Positions 1-5,983 of a stretch of DNA of 12,750 nt are shown here, in pieces (the stretch's first letter is position 1; the number at the start of each line of letters is the position of its first letter). Origin of the DNA: CAYXRK01 sp964467615 (GTDB lineage: Bacteria; Hydrogenedentota; Hydrogenedentia; Hydrogenedentales; GCA-2746185); contig CAYXRK010000144.1 of assembly GCA_964467615.1 (NCBI GenBank), positions 1 to 12,750 on the forward strand, read 5' to 3'. Under the pieces are notes generated by a model. It did not search any database and was not told the DNA's origin. It saw only the letters and a list, made by a program, of their open reading frames with translations. A program made the translations under genes and the position numbers.

Positions 1-677
1 GTCCGTTCCTTTTTTCGCGCCGAGAGTGTAGCCTATATTATGAACTAGTTAGTAACTACGGCTTCTCGGGCTACGGCCCGCAGCAAATGCTCGCAAAGCT
101 GGAGAGCAAGACCCTCGATGCGGAACTGGGCGAACAAGCGGGCGACGCGGTCTATGTTTTCATCTCGCACCACGTCCGCAGAGCGATTGGTTCGATGCGC
201 ATGTGGAAGTAGTGGGGGCGTCACTTCCCGTACTACGTCCTTGAGAACGGCGCGCCTGTCCGGCACGGAAGTTTCGTATCGGGCAGGCCGAGGCTCGCGA
301 GCGTGTACGACGCGCTCACTCGTGAACAGATACTTCGATACTTTGACGTGGATTTTCCGCTGACGGTGTCCGATGAGGACATCGGTTTGACGGCGGCGAT
401 GATCGTGGCGAGCGCCAAACTATTCGAGGAACAATTCCCGGGCGGCAGGTTCCTGGTCGTGATTTACCCTGAGCCACCTGACGCAGATGACGTATTCCGA
501 CGCATCAGGCCAAAGTTATTGGAGGCAGGGACCGCTGTGATGGAGTTGGACGGGTTGTTCGATCTTGGGGATGATACGTATCATGTGGCCCACGACGGCC
601 ACCCAAGCGCCGCTGCGAATGCGTTGGTAGCGAACGAACTTGTTCCAAAGCTAACGGTATCTAGTCCCGAAACTTGA
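1..677 (+). pseudogene. SGNH/GDSL-type hydrolase, C-terminal part, interrupted by an in-frame TAG
   Basis: The frame is open from base 3 to the TGA at 675-677 except for a single TAG at 210-212. Protein-like sequence lies on both sides of it: NYGFSGYGPQQML (from base 54) and VYVFISHHVRRAIGSM before, WGRHFPYYVLENG directly after. No frame change is needed to join them. Near the end, DGHPSAAAN (codons around 594-620) looks like the D-x-x-H catalytic block of SGNH hydrolases. The nucleophile Ser block would lie upstream of the window. The family hydrolyses esters or acts on acyl groups; the substrate here is unknown. The part after the stop could be translated from an ATG-less internal start (GTG at 303), but that would lack the nucleophile. 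Most likely this is a nonsense-mutated or mis-sequenced gene. It converges on the exported-protein gene ending at 698, leaving a 20-base gap. The family is inferred from motifs only. Confidence 0.6.
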
Positions 678-697
678 CGCTCAGCAGGGGCGGGGGT

Positions 698-1327
698 CTA
701 GCGTTTGGTCTTCTCGGCGGGGCCCGGCTTGATCGAGGCGGCATCTTTGGGCACGGGTTTCTCGCCCTTGGCAATCGCTTCGGCCCGGCCAATTAGATCC
801 TTGATCTCGCTTTCGAAGTCGCCGGAAAACAGAAAAAGCTTCGCCGCTTGTTCGGAGCTCAGATAGCTCGATGCAGCATGGATCATTTCCCTCACGCCGG
901 CGTCGATTTCACGGTCGATGTCCAGCGCCCGTTCGAGCTTCTCCGCGATGACCTTGGACGGCTCACCTTTCTCGATAGCGTTCCGAATGTAGAATTGAGT
1001 CGATCCGCGCTCCCACTTTAAGCGATGGACCTTGTCGAGGAGATTGCCGATCTTGCGGTAGAACTCGATGCATCCCGCATCGTCGAGATTAAGTTCCTTC
1101 GAGATGCGGACCATCATAATCATGTCCACCAGCTCGAAAATGTTTCGGTTCTCAAGGTCGTTGAGCGACAGTTCGTGCGCTTCGTCTTCCAAGAATTCCC
1201 GAAAGATTTGCTCAGTCTGTCGCTCTTCGATCGACACGACCTTATCGGTGTCGTCCTGACCAACGGCGGCGAAAGAGAACGCCGCAACCGCTAGGGTCGC
1301 GGCGAGCGTCGAAGTAGTTGTGTTCAT
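698..1327 (-). CDS. Small exported helical protein, possibly Spy/CpxP/CnrX-like sensor
   Basis: The product is 209 residues, starting at ATG 1327, only 7 bases after the anti-sigma stop, so it is the third gene of the ECF operon. Residues 1-23 form a hydrophobic stretch ending FAAVG-Q, which fits a signal peptide, although the n-region has no Lys or Arg, which is unusual. The mature part is charged and predicted mostly helical. LSSEQAAKLFLFSGDFESEI (156-175) resembles the L-T-x-x-Q-type helix of periplasmic Spy/CpxP/heavy-metal-resistance proteins. Candidate metal ligands are H51, C86, H101, H150 and a Met cluster (M69, M71, M72). The C-terminal ~25 residues are rich in Lys and Pro and are probably disordered. 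By analogy with CnrX in CnrYXH it could sense a stress in the periplasm and control the anti-sigma factor, or it may be a chaperone made in response. Function is inference; its position in the operon is seen directly. No good Shine-Dalgarno precedes it, so translational coupling is likely. Confidence 0.75.
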   Translation of the reverse strand: MNTTTSTLAATLAVAAFSFAAVGQDDTDKVVSIEERQTEQIFREFLEDEAHELSLNDLENRNIFELVDMIMMVRISKELNLDDAGCIEFYRKIGNLLDKVHRLKWERGSTQFYIRNAIEKGEPSKVIAEKLERALDIDREIDAGVREMIHAASSYLSSEQAAKLFLFSGDFESEIKDLIGRAEAIAKGEKPVPKDAASIKPGPAEKTKR

Positions 1328-1334
1328 CGTTGGA

Positions 1335-1970
1335 TTAGCGATCCGCGCGGGCGTATTGCGTCAAGACCGACAATACGACATCGGTATCGTTGTGCGCAAC
1401 GCTGCCGAGGATCCAGCCCATGTCGCGTTGCCCGTCCCAGCGGACCGGTGCGTCCCACTCCATGCTTGCGAGTTGTATGACGGTGTCGCTCGCCGGCTTG
1501 GGCTCGGGCCTGTTGTTCGCGGCGAACAACCAAGACGTATCGGCCGTATCCGCGGCCGGCGTCTCGAGCATGCCCTCAACCAAGGCGGCCTGCAATGCGT
1601 CGAAGGGAGAAGCCTTCTCAACGGCCACGGATCCACTTATTGGGCCTTGGGCGTTCTCGATCGTCATAAGGCCCACGACCAACAGCGCCGCCGCGGCAGC
1701 GAGGGGCATGCCCCATCGCTGCCAATGTGGCTGCGTCGCCGGACGGCGATTTGCGTTGTTGATCCGGATTTCCCGGACAACGCGTTCGGCAAATCCGGGG
1801 CTCGCCGCAGGACCCGAAACGCCTCTGAAGTGGCCGGACAGCTTTAACAGCGCAACGTGGGCCTTAGCGCATGCCGGACACTGCTGAAGGTGGCGTGCAA
1901 CGCGTTCGGGACGCTTCGCCTCGTCATCCACATACGCGGACAACTCACGGTGATTCAGATGTAATTTCAT
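1335..1970 (-). CDS. Anti-sigma factor, zf-HC2 type, single membrane segment
   Basis: From ATG 1970 the product is 211 residues. The N-terminal domain has the zinc-binding H-x3-C-x2-C motif (H27, C31, C34, in ARHLQQCPACAKAH), the hallmark of ZAS-type anti-sigma factors that hold an ECF sigma factor at the membrane. One hydrophobic segment rich in Ala and Leu (about 88-104) should span the inner membrane. About 105 residues follow outside; they include repeated acidic/Trp patches but match no domain I recognise. The ATG at 1970 is preferred because GGGG at 1981-1978 sits 7 bases upstream. The ATG at 1976 is only 1 base from that site. It follows the sigma gene by about 27 bases and precedes the exported protein by 7 bases, a classic sigma/anti-sigma operon. 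Release could be by conformational change or by proteolysis; the sequence does not say. Confidence 0.88.
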   Translation of the reverse strand: MKLHLNHRELSAYVDDEAKRPERVARHLQQCPACAKAHVALLKLSGHFRGVSGPAASPGFAERVVREIRINNANRRPATQPHWQRWGMPLAAAAALLVVGLMTIENAQGPISGSVAVEKASPFDALQAALVEGMLETPAADTADTSWLFAANNRPEPKPASDTVIQLASMEWDAPVRWDGQRDMGWILGSVAHNDTDVVLSVLTQYARADR

Positions 1971-1997
1971 ATACATGCCCCACGTGTCATCGGCAAA

Positions 1998-2582
1998 TCA
2001 TAACGATTCGCCGCCAAGTCTCTCCAGGTGGATCCTTAACTGCTCGCGCGCGCGGGCTATCCGGCTTTTCACCGTGCCCTTGCGACATTTTACTACACGC
2101 GCGATCGAGGAATAGTCCATCCCCTCGAACTCGCGCAACATCAGGACTTCCCTGTGCTCCGGCGTCAGGAGTTCCATCGCTTCGAGTATCCGTTGCTCGA
2201 TTTCCGCCAGCCGGGCGCTCCGGTCGGGACGGTGATGCTCGTCCACGATCGGCATGTCCTGATAATCGTCCGCGGTCAGCGACTGCGTGATCCCCCGGCC
2301 CCGCCGGCCAGTGTCTCGCAGAAAATTCAACGCCAAATTGCGCGAAATGCCAAACAACAGCGTGCTGAATTTCGCGACCGGTTCAAGTCTATCCAAATAT
2401 CGGTAGACGCGCACAAAGCTTTCCTGGGCTATGTCCTGCGCGTCCTCTCGAGACCCTATCATGCGCTGACAAAAATGCACAATCGGGCGCTCATAGCGCC
2501 GGACAAGTTCGGCGAAAGCTTTCATGTCGCCGTCGCGGGCCAGTGCGATCAGATCCCAGTCATCCCCCGAATTAGGAACCAT
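1998..2582 (-). CDS. ECF-family RNA polymerase sigma factor (sigma-70 group 4)
   Basis: From ATG 2582 the product is 194 residues, normal for an ECF sigma factor. Region 2 (about 24-90) carries AFAELVRRYERPIVHFCQRM, the DAQDIAQESFVRVYRYL helix, and FSTLLFGISRNLALNFLR. Region 4 (about 127-185) has LLTPEHREVLMLREFEGMDY followed by the helix-turn-helix S-S-I-A-R-V-V-K-C-R-K-G-T-V-K-S-R-I-A-R-A. There is no region 1 or 3. The start at 2582 is chosen because it is an ATG with a GGGGG run a few bases upstream; a TTG at 2630 would add 16 residues unlike any sigma region 2. The next genes encode its likely anti-sigma factor and an exported partner, so it probably responds to an envelope or metal signal. 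The target promoters are unknown. It may control its own operon from the GGAACC element at 2654-2649. Confidence 0.93.
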   Translation of the reverse strand: MVPNSGDDWDLIALARDGDMKAFAELVRRYERPIVHFCQRMIGSREDAQDIAQESFVRVYRYLDRLEPVAKFSTLLFGISRNLALNFLRDTGRRGRGITQSLTADDYQDMPIVDEHHRPDRSARLAEIEQRILEAMELLTPEHREVLMLREFEGMDYSSIARVVKCRKGTVKSRIARAREQLRIHLERLGGESL

Positions 2583-2648
2583 CGGTCCCCCGGCGGACGA
2601 ATAGGCCCGATTCACGGCCCAAGGGAACAAACCCCGGACTGTTTACAA

Positions 2649-2664
2649 GGTTCCCGCTAGAACC
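2649..2664. promoter_or_regulatory. Inverted repeat GGTTC-N6-GAACC upstream of the ECF operon
   Basis: The bases GGTTCccgctaGAACC form a perfect 5-base inverted repeat with a 6-base spacer, 66 bases upstream of the sigma start. Read on the minus strand, GGAACCTT resembles the -35 element (GGAAC-TT) used by many ECF sigma factors, as expected for autoregulation. I could not find a convincing -10 element at the expected distance, so this is only a candidate promoter or operator. Confidence 0.25.
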
Positions 2665-2686
2665 CCATGTCCACTGATGCACCAAT

Positions 2687-2698
2687 ACGTTAAAACGT
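2687..2698. promoter_or_regulatory. 12-base palindrome ACGTTAAAACGT, possible operator
   Basis: ACGTT-AA-AACGT is a perfect 5+5 palindrome with a 2-base centre. It lies between the end of the hydrolase gene (2779) and the ECF sigma start (2582). It could be a binding site for a dimeric regulator. The stem is too short and lacks a T-run, so it is unlikely to be a terminator. Chance occurrence is quite possible. Confidence 0.15.
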
Positions 2699-2778
2699 GA
2701 GCAGCCGCACGCCTCCCACGCCGCTCCCGCCCTCTCCGTTCCGCTATATGTCTTTGTACGACAAACTCTTATGCTTAT

Positions 2779-3819
2779 TCACACGCCCGCCGCGTGTGTC
2801 GAGAAATACCTGGCAATCTGGTCCTCGGCCCAGTATTCCGCCCGACTTGGCCGCGAACCTTGGACGAAGCCGACATGCCCTCCCCGCGTGGTGAATTGCG
2901 AGATAAGATAGGGCGACCGCTCGACCGCGTCCCTTGGTAGTGTCCAACCCGGGTTGAATGGGTCATCCGCCGCGCTGAGGAGGAGCGTGGGCCTGCGGAT
3001 GCCATCGAGGTATTGTCCGCACGCTGACCGCGTATAGTAGTGCTTCGCGTCGCGGAAACCGTGGAGGGCCGCAGTCCCAAACGTGTCAAAGTCCTCGAAG
3101 TTCTTGGCATCTCGAATCGCTTCAGCATCGATTCGGCCGGGATACTGTTCGGCCTTGACCAACGCCTTCGGAATAAGCGACTTTAGAAAATGCCGTACGT
3201 ACACCAGTCGCACCCCGCTGTCCATGAATGGCCCCGATTCGTCGAGCCGATACGGCGCGCTCACCACCGCCGCCGCCGCGACCTCCTCCGGCGCGTCATC
3301 CCCGATCTCGCCCAGCCATTTCGCGGTCACGTTGCCGCCGAGCGAATAACCCGCGATGTACAAGGGCCGCCCCGGCCAGCGCTCCGTCAGCCCGCGAACG
3401 ACGAAATCGATGTCAGTCGTCTCGCCGCTGTGATAGAGCCGCGGCGCGCGGTTCATTTCCCCACCACAGGAACGGAATTCCAGGGCCGCGACAGTCCAAT
3501 CCATGGCCCTGAGATTGCGCGCGAGTCCCACGATGTACGGCGATTGAATCGACCCCTCGAGCCCATGTAGCAATAGCGCGGCGGGTTTGTCAGGCACCCC
3601 TTCCGAAAAGTGAATCCGCAGGAAATCGTCGTCAGGCGTGTCCCACCGCTCGAGCCTGAACGTCGGCATCGCGGATCCGCGCTGGTACCGCGCCCACACA
3701 GTCTGTGCATGGGGGTTCGGCAACCACCAGGCCGGACGGAATGGGTGCTCATCAAGGACCGCCTGAAGGCGGCTCTTGAGCCGGATTTGCTTATCGAGAT
3801 CGAGAAGTTCGGTCGCCAT
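2779..3819 (-). CDS. Alpha/beta hydrolase, YheT family
   Basis: The product is 346 residues, close to the 320-350 typical of the YheT/ABHD1-3-type hydrolases. The family N-terminal signature is present (HPFRPAWWLPNPHAQTVWAR, 25-44). The oxyanion HG lies at 85-86 (LLLHGLEGS). The nucleophile elbow is G-Y-S-L-G-G with S159. The acid is in AADDPFNP (D285/D286), and the catalytic histidine is H315 in GGHVGF. No signal peptide is seen, so the protein is cytoplasmic or membrane-associated. Family members are esterases or lipases of poorly known substrate. The start at ATG 3819 lacks an obvious Shine-Dalgarno, but no better start lies nearby upstream of the signature. It is divergent from the GNAT gene and lies upstream of the ECF operon, in the same direction, separated by 196 bases. 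It is probably a separate unit. Confidence 0.9.
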   Translation of the reverse strand: MATELLDLDKQIRLKSRLQAVLDEHPFRPAWWLPNPHAQTVWARYQRGSAMPTFRLERWDTPDDDFLRIHFSEGVPDKPAALLLHGLEGSIQSPYIVGLARNLRAMDWTVAALEFRSCGGEMNRAPRLYHSGETTDIDFVVRGLTERWPGRPLYIAGYSLGGNVTAKWLGEIGDDAPEEVAAAAVVSAPYRLDESGPFMDSGVRLVYVRHFLKSLIPKALVKAEQYPGRIDAEAIRDAKNFEDFDTFGTAALHGFRDAKHYYTRSACGQYLDGIRRPTLLLSAADDPFNPGWTLPRDAVERSPYLISQFTTRGGHVGFVQGSRPSRAEYWAEDQIARYFSTHAAGV

Positions 3820-3839
3820 CGGCTAAATCACACTCGGGG

Positions 3840-3852
3840 GGAGGGTATTATG
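3840..3852 (+). promoter_or_regulatory. Strong Shine-Dalgarno and ATG, out of frame with the GNAT gene
   Basis: GGAGG (3840-3844) inside a ten-base G/A run sits 5 bases upstream of ATG 3850. This is the best ribosome binding site seen near any start here. The ATG opens 58 codons ending at 4026, one frame away from the GNAT frame and overlapping its beginning. It may be the true GNAT start separated by a one-base frameshift, or a short leader peptide. Confidence 0.4.
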
Positions 3853-3895
3853 GCTACGCTACAAAGTGATTCCAAGGAACGGTATAGATTAAGAC

Positions 3896-4414
3896 GTGCG
3901 AACTTCTCCCAAGGATTCTCCCCTGACTACCACCCGTACCGAGAAACTCGAGTTGCGCCCCTTCGCCCCCGCGGACCAGCCGGCGATCATCGCGCTTATC
4001 GACTCCATCTACACCGAATACGGTGACCGCATTTGCCTAGAGAACTGCGACAGCGATCTGCTCGATATCGCCGCCAACTACGCCGCGGGCCGGTTCATGG
4101 TCCTCCTTGAGCGCGGACCCCTCTACGGTACCGTCGCCGTGAAACCCAACCCCGAACATCCGGGCGCATGCTATCTCAAGCGGCTCTACCTGCACTCTGA
4201 CCTTCGCGGCGGCCCGTGGGCCGATCTCATGCTCGATTGGGCCATCGACGCGACCCGCGAACTCGGCATGACGCGCATCGAAGGCTGGTCAGACACGCGC
4301 TTCACGCGTGCCCACTCCTTCTACGCAAAGCACGGCTTCACTCAAGGCGGAACACGGACCATGAACGACGGTTGGGCACCGTATCAGGAGTTCTACTTCA
4401 GCCGCGTGATTTAG
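3896..4414 (+). CDS. GNAT-family N-acetyltransferase
   Basis: The product is 172 residues if started at GTG 3896. LELRPFAPADQPAIIALI (18-35) is the usual GNAT N-terminal strand and helix. Motif A is YLKRLYLHSDLRGGPWADLM (93-112), with R104-G-G-P-W-A at the acetyl-CoA pyrophosphate loop instead of the usual R-x-x-G-x-G/A. Motif B is RAHSFYAKHGF (139-148 region). It would transfer an acetyl group from acetyl-CoA to an amine; the acceptor is unknown. The start is uncertain. A TAA (3890-3892) lies in frame directly before the GTG, and the GTG has no Shine-Dalgarno at normal spacing. A perfect GGAGG plus ATG at 3850 opens a different frame (see findings). The C-terminus is complete and converges on the DUF1501 gene with a 45-base gap. 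Confidence 0.88.
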   Translation: MRTSPKDSPLTTTRTEKLELRPFAPADQPAIIALIDSIYTEYGDRICLENCDSDLLDIAANYAAGRFMVLLERGPLYGTVAVKPNPEHPGACYLKRLYLHSDLRGGPWADLMLDWAIDATRELGMTRIEGWSDTRFTRAHSFYAKHGFTQGGTRTMNDGWAPYQEFYFSRVI

Positions 4415-4459
4415 TCTTGAAGGCCTAACAAAGGACGAAGCTTGTGAAGAAGTCGCCTT

Positions 4460-5968
4460 CTACCACGCGCTGATGCGCTTGCGTTTCGCGACGGCCGCGT
4501 TGATGACCAATTGCACGTCGGCGGCGTTAGTCCGTCCGTCGTTATTCAGATCCGTGAGCGGATCGTTCTCGATACCGATCGCGCTGTTTACGACTTTTTG
4601 GATGTCCTGGGCGTTGACGACGCCGTCGCCATTCACGTCCCCAACGGCCTTGAAGATCGGAATCTGCGCAACGCCGCCCTGAATGTTGAGGATCGGATCG
4701 TTGTAGTCCGTCGCGCCGAAAATCGGTTCTGGGTCGACGTTGAACCAATCCAATAAAATCCGCGAGTAGACCGAACGGAAATCGACGCTGTGCTTCAGGT
4801 TGCCGATAATGAGGTCGGATAAATTCGGCTGACCGCCATAGACTCCGCCGAGCACCCGCCCACCCATGACGAAAAGGCTGTTGCCTGCACCGTGATCCGT
4901 GCCCTTGCTGCCGTTCTCGTCAACGCGCCTCCCGAACTCGGAAAAGGTCATGATGCACACGCGATCCAGATTCCCACTCGCTTCCATGTCCTTAAGAAAC
5001 GCATCGAGCGACTGATCGAATTCGTCGAGCAACCGCGGGTGATCGCCCAGGTTCGTGGGGTCGTCCCCCGCAAACTGGTTCGCATGCGTGTCGTAGCCGC
5101 CTTGGCTGACGTAGAAGACTTTAGTGCCGAACCCGCCTCGAATAATCTTCGAGACCATCCCTAGCCCCTCGCCGATCTGTCCGATCGGATACACGTTGAT
5201 TTCGGGCACCATGCTTGCCTCGGCGATGTCGTCCGTCGAAGCCTGCGCCAAGTTCGCCGCGCGCTGGACAAAGTCTAGGTTCGGGTTTACCACGGGCAAG
5301 TTCGTCATTTGGCGAATGTAGTTTTCGATGTGCTGCCCCCACTCGCCCTGTTCCGGCAGAAGTATTTTGTAGAAATCGAAATCGAGCACGGCCGGAGGCG
5401 TATAGAGCGGGCTGCCGTGAAACGTACCGGGGACTTGAATGATTCGCGCCGCCAGCATCGTCAGCGGATCGATGTCCTCAGCCGGCATGCCCGCGCACTG
5501 ATTGTCGATGAACCGCGCCATCCAGCCCGATTGCGAATGGTTTTCACTTCCCGGCGAGTTCCCGAATTCCCAAAAGTCCGTGGCCACGAAGTGCGACAAG
5601 TCGGGGTTCGGATAACCGACGTTTTGGACAATCGCCACCTTGCCCTCGTCGAACCAATCCTTCAGGCGGACCAGCTTCGGGTGGAACGCGTTCAGGCCGT
5701 CGATGGTTGTGGGATCCAGCCCGGACACGATGTGCAAATTGGGCCGCAATACACCGCCGTTGTAGAGCGGATCAGTAAATGGAATGACGGTATTGAGGCC
5801 GTCGTTCCCGCCCGACTGCTGTACTATCACCAGGATACGGTCTCCCGCGAGCCCCGGTCCCACTGCCTGCGCCGACTTGCTTATCCACAACGGCACAGTC
5901 GACGCCATGCTGAAATACGTCATGCTTCCCAAGCTGGCCTTGAGGAAATCGCGGCGGCTGAATTTCAT
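4460..5968 (-). CDS. DUF1501 protein with Tat signal and C-terminal dockerin-like module
   Basis: The product is 502 residues. The N-terminus M-K-F-S-R-R-D-F-L-K (SRRxFLK, residues 4-10) followed by a hydrophobic run ending SAQA (~35) is a twin-arginine signal peptide, so it is exported folded. The DUF1501 core runs from about 40 to 430. It includes IVQQSGGNDGLNTVIP, NAFHPKLVRLKDWFDEGKVA, the SQGGYDTHANQ segment, and FSEFGRRVDENGSKGTDHGAGN, which resembles the metal-site region of alkaline-phosphatase/sulfatase-like proteins. The tail has two EF-hand-like loops, DVNGDGVVNAQD (444-455) and DLNNDGRTNAAD (473-484), typical of type I dockerins, ending in a basic R-K-R-I-S-A-W. ATG 5968 has AGGA 6 bases upstream. 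It follows the DUF1800 gene by 15 bases, a pairing widespread in environmental bacteria. Enzymatic activity is not established for the family. The dockerin-like part suggests calcium-dependent attachment to a cohesin-type partner or surface. Confidence 0.93.
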   Translation of the reverse strand: MKFSRRDFLKASLGSMTYFSMASTVPLWISKSAQAVGPGLAGDRILVIVQQSGGNDGLNTVIPFTDPLYNGGVLRPNLHIVSGLDPTTIDGLNAFHPKLVRLKDWFDEGKVAIVQNVGYPNPDLSHFVATDFWEFGNSPGSENHSQSGWMARFIDNQCAGMPAEDIDPLTMLAARIIQVPGTFHGSPLYTPPAVLDFDFYKILLPEQGEWGQHIENYIRQMTNLPVVNPNLDFVQRAANLAQASTDDIAEASMVPEINVYPIGQIGEGLGMVSKIIRGGFGTKVFYVSQGGYDTHANQFAGDDPTNLGDHPRLLDEFDQSLDAFLKDMEASGNLDRVCIMTFSEFGRRVDENGSKGTDHGAGNSLFVMGGRVLGGVYGGQPNLSDLIIGNLKHSVDFRSVYSRILLDWFNVDPEPIFGATDYNDPILNIQGGVAQIPIFKAVGDVNGDGVVNAQDIQKVVNSAIGIENDPLTDLNNDGRTNAADVQLVINAAVAKRKRISAW

Positions 5969-5983
5969 GGTCCGTCCTTCTCG

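Noticed and set aside
210..212. TAG as a pyrrolysine codon
   Set aside because: Nothing in the window supports Pyl decoding; TAG ends several clear genes here, and the homologous site is not a known Pyl position. Nonsense mutation or sequence error is simpler.
1320..1847. Plus-strand frame opposite the anti-sigma gene
   Set aside because: The minus-strand gene has a zinc-finger motif, a membrane segment and operon context; the plus frame has none of these.
2583..2630. TTG start giving the sigma factor 16 more residues
   Set aside because: ATG 2582 has a better Shine-Dalgarno and gives the normal ECF N-terminus; the extra residues match no sigma region.
4419..4460. GAAGGC…GCCTTC inverted repeat as terminator of the GNAT gene
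   Set aside because: The arms are only 6 bases with about a 30-base loop and no T-run, so a stable hairpin is doubtful.
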